From NCBI GenBank assembly GCA_902557645.1, contig CACEAP010000001.1:248001-312000 (forward strand): a DNA stretch of 64,000 nt, given 5' to 3'. Each line of letters starts with the position of its first letter. The first letter of the stretch is position 1. The notes below the pieces were generated by a model, which saw nothing but the letters and a program-made list of their open reading frames with translations, did not search any database and was not told where the DNA came from. A program made the position numbers and the translations under genes. Positions 16,899 to 27,100 of this stretch are shown here, one piece after another. Origin of the DNA: an uncultured SAR86 cluster bacterium (GTDB lineage: Bacteria > Pseudomonadota > Gammaproteobacteria > Magnimaribacterales > D2472).

Positions 16899-18625
16899 AA
16901 TTTAAACCAACCGATTGCATCGTATTCTATGCCAGTAGTTACAAAACCCTGCACAGCCAATAAACAACCGGTAATAATCAAGCCTAAAATAGAACCAATA
17001 ACCCCATTATTTGCAGCAATGCCAACAATAGTTGTCGGTTTGTATATTAATTCTTTATAGTTAATCGATTCATCTACTTGTTGTAATAAAGCTTTAGCAC
17101 TTTCAAGATCAGTAATGCGCTCAGCAGAGGCATTTGCAAGCTTAAGCTCCCAAATTTCCTCTTCAATGATAAAAAGCTCATTGCGAACAAAATCTCTATG
17201 TTCAGCGCTTAAAGACTGCAATCTAATTGCCATATACATAGCAAGCAAACTAATACCTGAGATAATAGCGATGATAGCTACTATTACAAAAATAGTAGAG
17301 ATATGATGGCGCATTTCAGTCCATACAATAAGATTCAAAAGACCTACACAAAATAAAGAATAAAAAATCAAGATAGAGGTATAGCCTTCAATTCTAAGAT
17401 AAAAAGCCTCGCCAAAAGAGCGTAAAACTTTACGCATATTCATCCAGGCAAAAACATTCACTCTTTTTTGTAGATCAAGATATATAGGTTGATTATTTTT
17501 ACCCTGATCTGATTCAAATAACTCTGTGAATTTAAGACCTGGATACTTAACAAGTTCACCAATTTTTTTTGCAGTCTCATAACGTCGTTCAAAATCAATC
17601 GAGCAGACTAATCCAAAGAACAACAGCTGAAAACCTAATAAAAAGCCTAATATAGAGGCTACTGAAATCATTTGCTCTAACCCGGTTACACCAAAAAGAC
17701 TTGCTCCATAAAAATACCTGACAATAAAAGGTGTAGCTGGAATTAACAGCATAGATGGATACAAGATAAGTCGATATTTTTTAACAAAGTCTTTTTTATA
17801 AACCGACATAATGATATTAAATAAGAAGAAGCCTGAGGCCACCTCATTGTCCTTAGTTGCGCTAGTTTTGCCAGGAAATAATGGACTTGAATCTTCGTTT
17901 AAAAGGTCTTTGATATTAGTATCATTTAATTCCATTGGAATGCCTTGCAGACAAATATCGTTCTCATCCATAGCACATGTAATCTCATCTTCAATTAAGC
18001 CAGGATTATCAGTAGGTTTACTCCAACCTGGACCAATCAGCCTTCTATTGGTTTTATTTTCATCCCAATCTGGTGCAGGTAAACACAAACGCTCCAAGTC
18101 TTCTTCTCTAAAGTAAGCATATTTCACAGAAATAATAAGTCTTCTTACAAACAACAAAAGGTAGGCAAGGACAATTTGAAAAGTATCAATGTTTCTTACT
18201 AATTCATTATCAGTAAACAGGGCTAAGATTAATGCAGTTGTAAGCAACCAAGATGCTGGATAGGTTACTAGCCATGAGCCAATAATATAAGCCAATGAAT
18301 GATGTTTGGTTGAAAGCACACATAAACTTCTATTTTGAATGACATGCCAGGCTCTTGCGGGTGTATCCTCAAGCATAAATGCGGCTATAGGTGATATGAG
18401 AACCGGTGGTAAATTTTCATATATAAGTGTTTTCCAAAATGCACTCCAGGAAAACTTTACCGGTGTATGAAAACTTTCAGCCTGTTTATTTTTCGAAGCA
18501 CTTCTTAATTTTGCTGCTTCATAAGAGGAATTTATACCCGAGATAAAATCTTCATCATGCTCAACAGAAGGCTGTCTTAAACTTAAATAAGATTCTGGTA
18601 TATTTTTATCAATAGTATCTGTCAT
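16895..18625 (-). CDS. Large polytopic membrane protein of unknown family, 576 aa
   Basis: I do not recognise this family. A soluble N terminus (~60 residues) is followed by about eight hydrophobic helices in two groups (roughly 105-165 and 285-345), then ~425-485 and a last one near 540-562. A hydrophilic loop (~175-265) holds two cysteines (ITCAMDENDICLQ). A coiled-coil-like stretch rich in Glu/Leu (EEEIWELKLANASAERITDL, ~498-525) precedes the final helix. The architecture suggests a membrane scaffold or channel rather than a standard transporter. It is the last gene of a run with a methyltransferase (one base between them) and an SDR. Confidence 0.7.
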   Translation of the reverse strand: MTDTIDKNIPESYLSLRQPSVEHDEDFISGINSSYEAAKLRSASKNKQAESFHTPVKFSWSAFWKTLIYENLPPVLISPIAAFMLEDTPARAWHVIQNRSLCVLSTKHHSLAYIIGSWLVTYPASWLLTTALILALFTDNELVRNIDTFQIVLAYLLLFVRRLIISVKYAYFREEDLERLCLPAPDWDENKTNRRLIGPGWSKPTDNPGLIEDEITCAMDENDICLQGIPMELNDTNIKDLLNEDSSPLFPGKTSATKDNEVASGFFLFNIIMSVYKKDFVKKYRLILYPSMLLIPATPFIVRYFYGASLFGVTGLEQMISVASILGFLLGFQLLFFGLVCSIDFERRYETAKKIGELVKYPGLKFTELFESDQGKNNQPIYLDLQKRVNVFAWMNMRKVLRSFGEAFYLRIEGYTSILIFYSLFCVGLLNLIVWTEMRHHISTIFVIVAIIAIISGISLLAMYMAIRLQSLSAEHRDFVRNELFIIEEEIWELKLANASAERITDLESAKALLQQVDESINYKELIYKPTTIVGIAANNGVIGSILGLIITGCLLAVQGFVTTGIEYDAIGWFKF

Positions 18626-18626
18626 A

Positions 18627-19247
18627 TTATTTTATCCTTGCTGAACCCCAGTAGTTATAACCAGCAAAACGAGGAGTACTTGGCAAGTACATTTGTTCAA
18701 GATTTTCTATCTCAAAACCTGCCGAGGTGATGAGTTCTGGGATATTTCTATTAAGATTACAGCCGCCTGCAATTTTCCCCCAAATAGGATTAATTCTGCC
18801 TTGCCATTTAGCAATATTAGAATCAGGCGCTAAACCATGCTCACAGAAAATAAGCTTTCCGCCTGGTTTTAATACTCTGAGCATTTCTCTATTTGCTTCT
18901 GCAACCTCTGGAATAGTGCACATGGTGTAGGTAATCAATAAAGTATCTACATGATTATCTGGAAGTGGGATATCCTCAGCTCCACAAAGCATAAAATCAA
19001 TATTAACCTCATTCTCTTCAGCAACATCTTTAGCAATATTATTGAGCTCTTCTGAGGGATCTAATCCAAGTACCTTATCTATTTTACTCATATCATAAAA
19101 AGGAATATTAAGACCAGAGCCAATCCCCACATCAAGAACAACACCTTCTGCTAAAGGGACAACTTTCCTTCTTTGATATTGAATAGGTTTGGAGCCGCAT
19201 GTGCAATTGAGAACTTTTGGTAAAACATATTTATCATAAAAACCCAT
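18627..19247 (-). CDS. Class I SAM-dependent methyltransferase, METTL7/UbiE-like
   Basis: The 206-residue protein has the Rossmann methyltransferase motif I DVGIGSGLNIPF (~39-50), the acidic motif LGLDPSEE (~61-68), motif post-I and the LKPGGKLIFCEHG motif (~125-137) typical of methyltransferase 11 family members. The N-terminal KPIQYQRRKVVPLAEG and C-terminal half resemble the METTL7-like (thiol/alkyl methyltransferase) group, which acts on small lipophilic substrates at membranes. That comparison is by pattern. It sits between an SDR (3 bases upstream) and the 576-residue membrane protein (1 base downstream), so the three are one transcript. Confidence 0.82.
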   Translation of the reverse strand: MGFYDKYVLPKVLNCTCGSKPIQYQRRKVVPLAEGVVLDVGIGSGLNIPFYDMSKIDKVLGLDPSEELNNIAKDVAEENEVNIDFMLCGAEDIPLPDNHVDTLLITYTMCTIPEVAEANREMLRVLKPGGKLIFCEHGLAPDSNIAKWQGRINPIWGKIAGGCNLNRNIPELITSAGFEIENLEQMYLPSTPRFAGYNYWGSARIK

Positions 19248-19250
19248 AAT

Positions 19251-20132
19251 TCAATCCTCTATCTCTCTTAATGTTTCTTCAATTCCAGTTGAGCCCATGG
19301 ACATGCCACTAATTCGCATATCACCCAATTCCTCTTGAGCAGACTCACGCATGCCTTTAATTAGTCCAGTTCTGTCAACTGTTAAACCGCCATCAACACA
19401 AAGATTGTGTCCAGTAACAAATCTTGACTCGTCAGAGGCTAAAAATAGAGCTGCATATGCAATATCGAGAGGTTGCCCAAGTTCTTCAATAGGTTGAAGT
19501 CCTTTAATGCGCTCATCCCAATCTTCAGACAAGCCATTTAGAAGAGGAGTGCTAATAGCTCCTGGAGAAATACTATTTACTCTTATCTTAAATTCACCTA
19601 GCTCTAATGCTGTAGTTTGCGATAAATTTATTACCGCAGCTTTAGCAGCTGAATATGCTTGTGGACCTCCACCTCCTGACATTCCAGCAATAGAAGCAGT
19701 ATTGATAATTGAAGCACCATTAGTATTTTTTTTCATCTCTACTGACGCATGCTTTATACCCATGAAAACTGATTTAAGTAGTATTGCCATAGAATGATCC
19801 CACTCATTAGCATCTATATCACCAATAGAACCAAATGCCCCACCAACCCCTGCGTTGTTAAATAAAATATCTAAATGGCCGAATTCACTTATAGCTATAT
19901 TCACCATATTTACTATATCTGATTCTTTTGCAACATCAGTAGGGATTGAAACCACATTATCTTTATAGCCTTTTTGAACCGCAATATTAAAAGTTTCCTC
20001 AAGGGTAGTTTCGTTAATATCAGCAAGTATCACCTGCGCACCTTCTTCTAAAAATAATAAGGAAGTTTCTTTACCTATTCCGCTTCCTGCTCCAGTCACA
20101 ATAGCAACTTTATTCGATAATCTTTTTTCCAT
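19251..20132 (-). CDS. Short-chain dehydrogenase/reductase
   Basis: This classical SDR of 293 residues has the cofactor motif TGAGSGIG (~14-21), NNAG near 93, catalytic Ser in NTASIAG, and Tyr/Lys in YSAAKAA (~161-167). An acidic residue after strand 2 (VILADIN) favours NAD(H) over NADP(H). The C terminus carries an extra ~35-residue tail beyond the usual GGLT end. The substrate is unknown; many such enzymes in marine bacteria oxidise hydroxysteroids, cyclic alcohols or acyl-CoA derivatives. It is the first gene of the SDR-methyltransferase-membrane protein run. Confidence 0.88.
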   Translation of the reverse strand: MEKRLSNKVAIVTGAGSGIGKETSLLFLEEGAQVILADINETTLEETFNIAVQKGYKDNVVSIPTDVAKESDIVNMVNIAISEFGHLDILFNNAGVGGAFGSIGDIDANEWDHSMAILLKSVFMGIKHASVEMKKNTNGASIINTASIAGMSGGGGPQAYSAAKAAVINLSQTTALELGEFKIRVNSISPGAISTPLLNGLSEDWDERIKGLQPIEELGQPLDIAYAALFLASDESRFVTGHNLCVDGGLTVDRTGLIKGMRESAQEELGDMRISGMSMGSTGIEETLREIED

Positions 20133-20213
20133 AATTTGTACCCCTTGATAGATTCTATAGAAATAATTAACTCCAAACCATATACTTAATATATATTTTT
20201 TGGAGATTTAAGA

Positions 20214-21212
20214 ATGGAAAAAGTTTTAGTTTCAGGTGTATCGGGTTTTATAGGCATGCATTGTGCCAAGCAACTTCTAGATAAAGGATATAAAGTTGTT
20301 GGAACGACACGTTCAGCAAGCAAACATGATGAAGTTATGGCAGCTATAGGCCATGAGAATCTTAGTTTGGTGAATGCGGATTTATTATCAGATGAAAACT
20401 GGGACTCGGCTATTGAGGGTTGTGATTATGTATTACATGTTGCATCTCCAGTTATGATGGGAGAGCCTGAGAATGAAGATGTTTTGGTGAAACCTGCCAG
20501 AGAAGGAACTATGAGAGTAGTTCAATTGGCTGCTAAGCATAAAGTAAAAAGGGTAGTTATAACGTCTTCTGTTGCCGCAGTTTCATATGGACCCCATCAT
20601 CATAAAAATCATTTTGATGACACAGATTGGTCTGATATAAATGATCCAGGGATTCCTTCTTATAACAAAAGCAAAACAGTGGCTGAAAAAGCTGCTAGGG
20701 ATTATGTTGCTGGACTCAGTGGTGAAGATAAATTAGAAATTTGTACTATGCATCCAGCATTAGTAGTAGGGCCTTCGTTATCATCTGATATTGGAGAATC
20801 CAATATTGTGGTTAAAAGAATGCTTGATGGTTCAACGCCGGGTACTCCAAAGCTTCATATGGGATTTGTTGATGTCAGAGATGTAGCCGAAATGCATGTA
20901 GCTGCAATGACAGCAGAAGGCGCAGCAGGACAAAGATTTATTTTGTCTGAGAGTTCAATGTGGATGTCAGAAATGGCAAGAGTTTTAAGAGAAGCAGGAT
21001 TTGATAAAGCTCCAAAAAGAAATATTCCTAATTTTCTTTTAAAGATTATTGCAATGTTTGATAAAGATCTTGCTGGAACTATTCCGTTGCTTGGGAGGGT
21101 CGGCACTTATGATATTTCAAAAACAAAAGATATTTTAGGCTGGCAACCAACCAAAGCTGCAGATGCAATTGTAAACACTGCTGAACATTTAAAAACAAAA
21201 GGTTTGATTTAA
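20214..21212 (+). CDS. NAD-dependent epimerase/dehydratase family, dihydroflavonol-reductase-like
   Basis: This extended SDR (332 residues) resembles dihydroflavonol-4-reductase, cinnamoyl-CoA reductase and methylglyoxal reductase types. It has GVSGFIG near the N terminus (~8-14), TTRS at the end of strand 2 (suggesting NADPH), the VITSSVAAV strand (~118-126) and the YNKSK catalytic motif (~151-155). These reductases use NADPH on aldehydes or ketones. It is divergent from the minus-strand SDR with 81 bases between. No terminator is visible between it and the oppositely oriented tRNA-Asn. Confidence 0.87.
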   Translation: MEKVLVSGVSGFIGMHCAKQLLDKGYKVVGTTRSASKHDEVMAAIGHENLSLVNADLLSDENWDSAIEGCDYVLHVASPVMMGEPENEDVLVKPAREGTMRVVQLAAKHKVKRVVITSSVAAVSYGPHHHKNHFDDTDWSDINDPGIPSYNKSKTVAEKAARDYVAGLSGEDKLEICTMHPALVVGPSLSSDIGESNIVVKRMLDGSTPGTPKLHMGFVDVRDVAEMHVAAMTAEGAAGQRFILSESSMWMSEMARVLREAGFDKAPKRNIPNFLLKIIAMFDKDLAGTIPLLGRVGTYDISKTKDILGWQPTKAADAIVNTAEHLKTKGLI

Positions 21213-21226
21213 TACAAGAAGAGAAG

Positions 21227-21302
21227 TGGCTCCCCGAGCAAGGCTCGAACTTGCGACAAATTGATTAACAGTCAACTGCTCTACCAACTGAGCTATCGGG
21301 GA
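21227..21302 (-). tRNA. tRNA-Asn (GTT)
   Basis: A 76-base minus-strand cloverleaf with encoded CCA. The acceptor stem is TCCCCGA paired with TCGGGGA-type bases, the D loop is AGCTCAGTTGGTAGAGC, anticodon GTT is at 21267-21269 and the T arm is GTTCGAGCC. The anticodon falls at positions 34-36 as required. A TATAAT is found at 21314-21319 on the minus strand, 11 bases upstream of the mature 5' end, a plausible -10. It lies between two plus-strand genes. Confidence 0.97.
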
Positions 21303-21350
21303 ACGCGTTGAGCATTATAATTAATTTTTAAGATATTAGTATAGATTTTT

Positions 21351-23360
21351 ATGACAAAAACTTTAAAGGTAATTTCTGACTTTGAGCCAGCTGGCAGTCA
21401 GCCAGAGGCTATATCTAGCCTTGTGGAGGGTCTTGATAATGGCTTGCTTCATCAAATCTTACTTGGAGTAACTGGTTCTGGAAAAACTTATACTATGGCT
21501 AAAGTGATAGAGCAGACTCAAAGACCAGCTATTGTTATGGTTCATAATAAAACTCTAGCTGCTCAGCTTTACGGTGAGTTTAGAGATTTTTTCCCTAATA
21601 ATTCTGTTGAGTATTTTGTTTCTTATTATGACTATTATCAACCAGAGGCATATGTACCTACATCTGATACTTATATTGCTAAAGATGCATCTATCAATGA
21701 GCATATTGAGCAGATGCGATTATCAGCAACAAAAGCACTTTTAGAAAGAAAGGATACTATTGTAATTGCTACAGTCTCATCGATTTATGGTCTTGGAGCA
21801 CCAGAATCTTATTTAAAGATGGTAATGCATCTGGATAGAGGTGATATGGTTGATCAAAGAGATCTTCTGAGAAGATTATCAACACTTCAATATACTCGTA
21901 ATGATTTAGATTTTAGGAGGGCAACATTTAGAGTAAGAGGAGATACTATAGATGTATATCCTGCTGATTCAGATAGTGAAGCTTTAAGGATAGAGCTATT
22001 TGGTGATGAGATAGAAAAATTATCCTGGTTTGATCCTTTAACCGGTAGCATTATTAACGAAACTCCCAGAGCAACTATTTTTCCAAAAACTCACTATGTA
22101 ACACCAAAAGAGACCGTCCTAGGTTGTATTGATGATATTCAGTTAGAACTTAAAGAGCGATTGGCTTATTTAAGATCAATTAATAAGCTGGTTGAAGCCC
22201 AAAGGCTTGAAGAAAGAACCCGCTATGATATTGAAATGATGCGTGAACTTGGCTACTGCCAAGGTGTTGAAAATTATTCACGGTATCTTTCAGGCAGAGA
22301 ACCCGGTCAATCACCACCTTGTCTGTTTGATTATATTCCTAAAGATGCGATTGTATTCATAGACGAATCACATGTGTCTGTTCCGCAAATAGGAGCTATG
22401 TACAAAGGCGATAGATCTAGAAAAGAAACTTTGGTTGAGTATGGTTTTCGTTTGCCATCTGCAATGGATAACAGACCTTTAAAATTTGATGAATGGGAGC
22501 AACTTGCACCACAGCGTGTTTATGTTTCTGCAACTCCTAGTAAATATGAAATGGAACGTAATGACAATATGGTTGAATTATTGGTTCGACCAACTGGATT
22601 AACCGATCCGGATGTAGAAATTAGACCAGCTGGAACTCAAGTGGATGATGTTATTGGCGAGTGTAATGAAAGAGTAAAATTAAAAGAGCGAGTTTTAGTT
22701 ACAACTTTGACAAAAAGAATGGCTGAAGATCTAACGGATTATCTTAATGAAAATGGTATTAAGGCAAGATATATGCATTCAGATATTGATACAGTTGAAA
22801 GAGTTGAGATTATAAGAGATCTGCGTCTTGGAGCATTTGATGTTTTAGTAGGCATTAATTTATTGAGAGAAGGTCTAGATATACCTGAGGTTAGCTTAGT
22901 AGCAATATTGGATGCTGATAAAGAGGGTTTTTTAAGATCCGAAACTACTATGATCCAAACTATTGGAAGAGCAGCAAGAAATATTAGAGGTAAAGCTATT
23001 TTATATGCTGATAAAATTACAGGCTCTATGCAGCGAGCTATAGATGAGACTGACAGAAGAAGAAAAATTCAAGAAATCTTTAATAAAGAAAATAATATTA
23101 TTCCAACCTCAATTACAAAAGGCGTTAAAGATATTATGGAGGGAGCTAGAAGCATAAAGGGTAAAGTTAAGAAAAAACCAAAAGACTTACAAAAAGACTT
23201 ATCTTTTACCATTAAAGAAGATTCTCTTGAGGATTTAACTATAACTATTGAGAAGCTAGAAGAGCAGATGTATGTCTTTGCTAAAGATATGGAGTTTGAA
23301 AAGGCTGCTTTATGCAGAGATAAAATTAAATACCTGAGGCGGAAGTTAATTGATTTATAG
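21351..23360 (+). CDS. uvrB: Excinuclease ABC subunit B
   Basis: UvrB is the damage-verifying helicase-like subunit of nucleotide excision repair, loaded by UvrA and recruiting UvrC. The 669-residue protein (E. coli 673) has Walker [11 protein letters not shown] (~39-48), the beta-hairpin region [12 protein letters not shown] (~92-103), Walker B IDESH (~338), helicase motifs V/VI ([22 protein letters not shown]) and a C-terminal UVR domain binding UvrC. No LexA box is seen in the 48 bases between it and tRNA-Asn. Its last 35 bases overlap the convergent mltF-like gene. Confidence 0.97.
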   Translation: MTKTLKVISDFEPAGSQPEAISSLVEGLDNGLLHQILLGVTGSGKTYTMAKVIEQTQRPAIVMVHNKTLAAQLYGEFRDFFPNNSVEYFVSYYDYYQPEAYVPTSDTYIAKDASINEHIEQMRLSATKALLERKDTIVIATVSSIYGLGAPESYLKMVMHLDRGDMVDQRDLLRRLSTLQYTRNDLDFRRATFRVRGDTIDVYPADSDSEALRIELFGDEIEKLSWFDPLTGSIINETPRATIFPKTHYVTPKETVLGCIDDIQLELKERLAYLRSINKLVEAQRLEERTRYDIEMMRELGYCQGVENYSRYLSGREPGQSPPCLFDYIPKDAIVFIDESHVSVPQIGAMYKGDRSRKETLVEYGFRLPSAMDNRPLKFDEWEQLAPQRVYVSATPSKYEMERNDNMVELLVRPTGLTDPDVEIRPAGTQVDDVIGECNERVKLKERVLVTTLTKRMAEDLTDYLNENGIKARYMHSDIDTVERVEIIRDLRLGAFDVLVGINLLREGLDIPEVSLVAILDADKEGFLRSETTMIQTIGRAARNIRGKAILYADKITGSMQRAIDETDRRRKIQEIFNKENNIIPTSITKGVKDIMEGARSIKGKVKKKPKDLQKDLSFTIKEDSLEDLTITIEKLEEQMYVFAKDMEFEKAALCRDKIKYLRRKLIDL

Positions 23361-24060
23361 AATCTTGGCATGAGGCAAGATTCATCAATACCGTATATTC
23401 TCTTGTTCTCTCAACAAAATCGATAGCCTGTTGACCGCGTGAATAGCCATCCTGGGCTTTAAAATATAAAGCCTCGCCATCAATAAGAATTAATTCTGCC
23501 TTTAAATCATCCCATCTAATTAAGGATGATCCAGTATCAAGTTTAGCTCTGGCATTGTTTATATTAGTTGCTCCTAAATTATAAGTAGCTAAAGCAAAAT
23601 TTATTTTGTCTGATTCAGTCTGAGCATAATCAATAGATTTAAATATATCAGCTAGATGTCTTGATCCACCAATTACGCTATTGCGAGGATCTATCCTGTT
23701 TGAAATACCAAGACTTTTCGCTGTTTGTTGGGTTAACATCATCAGACCCCTAACACCCATGTTTGATTTTGCTCTATAGTCCCACTGAGATTCTTGGAAT
23801 GATATTGCTGCAAGGAATTCCCATTCCAATTCAGTTAATTCGCCAGCTTCTATAAATAATTCTTTGTATTTTACGAACCGTGTTTTTAAAAGCTCATTAA
23901 ATTTATTACGTTCAAAATTATTTAAATTTAAATTATTTTCAGCATATTTAGCTACTTGTGCGCATTCGCTAATGATCGGATTTACTTTTGCTTCTTTTGA
24001 GCAGCCAGTAATAATAGTTATTATGAAGATAACTAAAAAATATTGAAAGAAATTACGCAT
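23326..24060 (-). CDS. Lytic transglycosylase lipoprotein, MltF without its sensor domain
   Basis: The 244-residue protein has a lipoprotein signal with Cys20 (IITGCSK) and a GH23 (SLT) domain: catalytic Glu90 in SFQESQWD, then [18 protein letters not shown] and FALATYNLG. This matches the C-terminal domain of MltF, which cleaves peptidoglycan to give anhydromuropeptides. In E. coli MltF is ~518 residues, with an N-terminal periplasmic-binding-protein-like domain that is absent here, replaced by ~60 residues. Its location divergent from purL is the same as mltF in E. coli, so it is probably an mltF orthologue reduced to the enzyme part. Confidence 0.85.
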   Translation of the reverse strand: MRNFFQYFLVIFIITIITGCSKEAKVNPIISECAQVAKYAENNLNLNNFERNKFNELLKTRFVKYKELFIEAGELTELEWEFLAAISFQESQWDYRAKSNMGVRGLMMLTQQTAKSLGISNRIDPRNSVIGGSRHLADIFKSIDYAQTESDKINFALATYNLGATNINNARAKLDTGSSLIRWDDLKAELILIDGEALYFKAQDGYSRGQQAIDFVERTREYTVLMNLASCQDSINQLTSASGI

Positions 24061-24123
24061 TTATATTTTTTTCATAGAAAAGATAACTATAATTAGTGCA
24101 TACATTATTTCAGACCGGAACAA

Positions 24124-27100
24124 GTGTCAAAGACTAGTTGCCTAATTCTTCAAGGTAAAAAAAGTTTTTCTATCTCCAAATTGGACCAACTTACGCATGC
24201 TTTTAATAAAATTAATGATATTGAAGCTACAATCTCATCTTCTGAAATATATCTAATTGCTAGTGACTCAGACTTAAAAAATGACCTGCAAGATATTATT
24301 ACACTAGTAAAAGGCTCTGAAAAAATTGATCAATTCTCATTTTTAATCGGACCTAGAGTTGGAACTATAACCCCATGGTCCTCTAAAACAAGTGATATTT
24401 TCATTAATGTAGGTATTGATAAAATTACAAGGGTAGAGAGATTTTTTGGATTTCAGATTGAAGGGGTAGATAAGCAGATAAATAATTTAGATCTTTCGAT
24501 GCTTTTTGATCGGATGACACAAGATGTATATGAATCAATTGATGAATGTTCATCGATTCTAAACCCAAGTACAAAAAGATGTATTAATCATATAGATGTA
24601 TTAGATAATGGAAAAGAGGCTTTAATAAAAGCAAATATTGATTTTGGTTTTGCCTTAAGTGTTGATGAGATAGATTACTTATTTAATTTTTATTCTACTG
24701 AAAATAGAAACCCCACTGATGCAGAGCTGATGATGTTTGCTCAAGCTAATTCAGAGCATTGCCGTCATAAAATTTTTAATGCTAATTGGATAATTGATAA
24801 TAAAAATACCGACCAATCATTATTTGATCTCATTAAGGCAACTAGTAAAAATTCTCCTAATGGAATTATTTCTGCTTATAAAGATAATGCAGCTGTTACT
24901 CAGGGCAAAGAAGTTGAAAGGCTACATCAAGATACAAATAATATTTTCTCTTTTAAGAAAGAATTATTGAATACAACTATTAAAGTTGAAACTCATAACC
25001 ATCCAACAGCTATCTCTCCTTACCCAGGTGCTGCAACTGGTTCTGGAGGAGAAATTAGAGATGAGGGTGCAACTGGAAGAGGCGCAAGGCCTAAAATTGG
25101 CTTAGTTGGGTACAATGTTTCAAATTTAAGAATACCTAATTTATTAAGGGGCTGGGAAGAGGCTGAACATTCTCCAGAGAGAATAGCTACACCCTTAGAT
25201 ATTATGCTAGAAGCGCCCATTGGTGCAGCAGCTTTTAATAATGAATTTGGCAGACCATGTACCTTAGGATATTTCAGATCTTTTGAGACACCTTTTAATC
25301 AAAATAATACAGCTTTCGGATACCACAAGCCTATTATGCTTGCTGGAGGAATTGGTGAGATAAGAGATACCAATAATTTTAAATTACAAATTGACGATGG
25401 GTATATTGTTGTAGTACTTGGGGGTCCAGCTATGTTGATTGGTCTTGGAGGTGGAGCTGCATCATCTGTATCTTCAGGCGATAGTGATGAGGATTTAGAT
25501 TTTGCTTCTGTGCAAAGAGACAATGCTGAAATGGAACGAAGGTGCCAAGAAGTTATAAATACTTGCTCATCTATGGATGATAGTTATATAGAGTTTATTC
25601 ATGATGTAGGAGCCGGAGGGTTATCTAATGCTATACCTGAACTTGCTAAAGATTCTAATTTAGGTGTATTAATTAATCTTGATTCTATTCCTTCCTCAGA
25701 TGAATCAATGTCACCGATGGAAATATGGTCGAATGAGTCGCAAGAAAGATATGTATTAGCAATTCATCCTGATAACAAAGATGATTTTGTAGCAATATGT
25801 GAGCGTGAAAGATGCGCATATGCATTAGTGGGTTACACCACAGCAGAGCAATATGTAAAGCTGTATGACTTTTCTACAGACTCTTACCCCGTTAATGTTC
25901 CCTTAAGTATGCTATTTGGTGAATTGCCAATTAACGATATGGTTGTTACTTCTCAAAAAGATAAAAAAAATTCAGTTGAGGTTGAGAGTTTTGAACTGAA
26001 AGAATCAATAGATCTTGTTTTAAAGCATCCAACAGTTGCATCGAAATCTTTTTTAATCACTATAGGCGATAGAACTGTTGGCGGCATGACAGCCAGAGAT
26101 CAATTTGTAGGACCATGGCAAGTTCCAACCTCAAATTTTTCAATGAGCCTTAGATCTTTTACAGATCATTCAGGCGAGGTTGTAACTATTGGAGAAAAGC
26201 CAACAATAGCTATTAATAATCCAGCGGCTTCTATGCGGATGGCTATGGCTGAAGCACTCACTAATATGGTATCGGTACCAATTTTAGGAATGGATCAGAT
26301 TCAAGTTTCTGCAAACTGGATGGCAGCTTCAGGAGAAAATATTGAAGATCTAGCATTGAGATATGGAGTTGAGGCTTTATCAAATTTTGCTGTTGAATTA
26401 GGTATATCCATTCCTGTTGGCAAAGATTCATTATCAATGCGAACAAAATGGGAACAAGATAGCAAACAATATACTGTCAAAAGTCCACTTTCAGGAGTTA
26501 TTACAGCCATGGCACCAGTCATGGATGTTCGAGATGCTGTCACCACATTACTAGATACCAAAATTGATTCAGAATTAATTTTAGTAAAAATTAATAACAA
26601 GAATCGCTTAGGAGGATCAATTTTCTCTGAAGTTTACAAGCAAGATATTGATAACACACCAGACATTGATGATGTTTCTAGTTTTATGAAATTGTTTAAT
26701 AAAACTCAATCACTAATCGCTGATAAAAAAATTCATGCTCTACATGATATTTCTGATGGAGGTTTGATTGTTACTATAAGTGAGTTGGCATTTACAGCAA
26801 GACAAGGAATTAATATTGATTTAGATCAAATTATTGAAGTAGGAAATAACCTAAATCAAGTTCTTTTTAATGAGGAGATTGGGCTTATTCTTCAAATTGA
26901 AAAATCAAATGTAGATTTAGTTTTAAATCAGTATCTAGATCAAAACTTATTTGCTTGCAGAATTGGAGAAATGAATGCCAAGAAATCAATTAATTTAAGC
27001 TTAAATAATAAAGAAATTTTTTCTGAAACAATTATCAATCTTGAAAACTCATGGAGAGAAGTATCCCACGCAATGCAAAGCATTCGAGATAATAAAGAAT

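Noticed and set aside
21303-21350. LexA box upstream of uvrB
   Set aside because: No CTG-N10-CAG or near match is present in the 48 bases between tRNA-Asn and uvrB.
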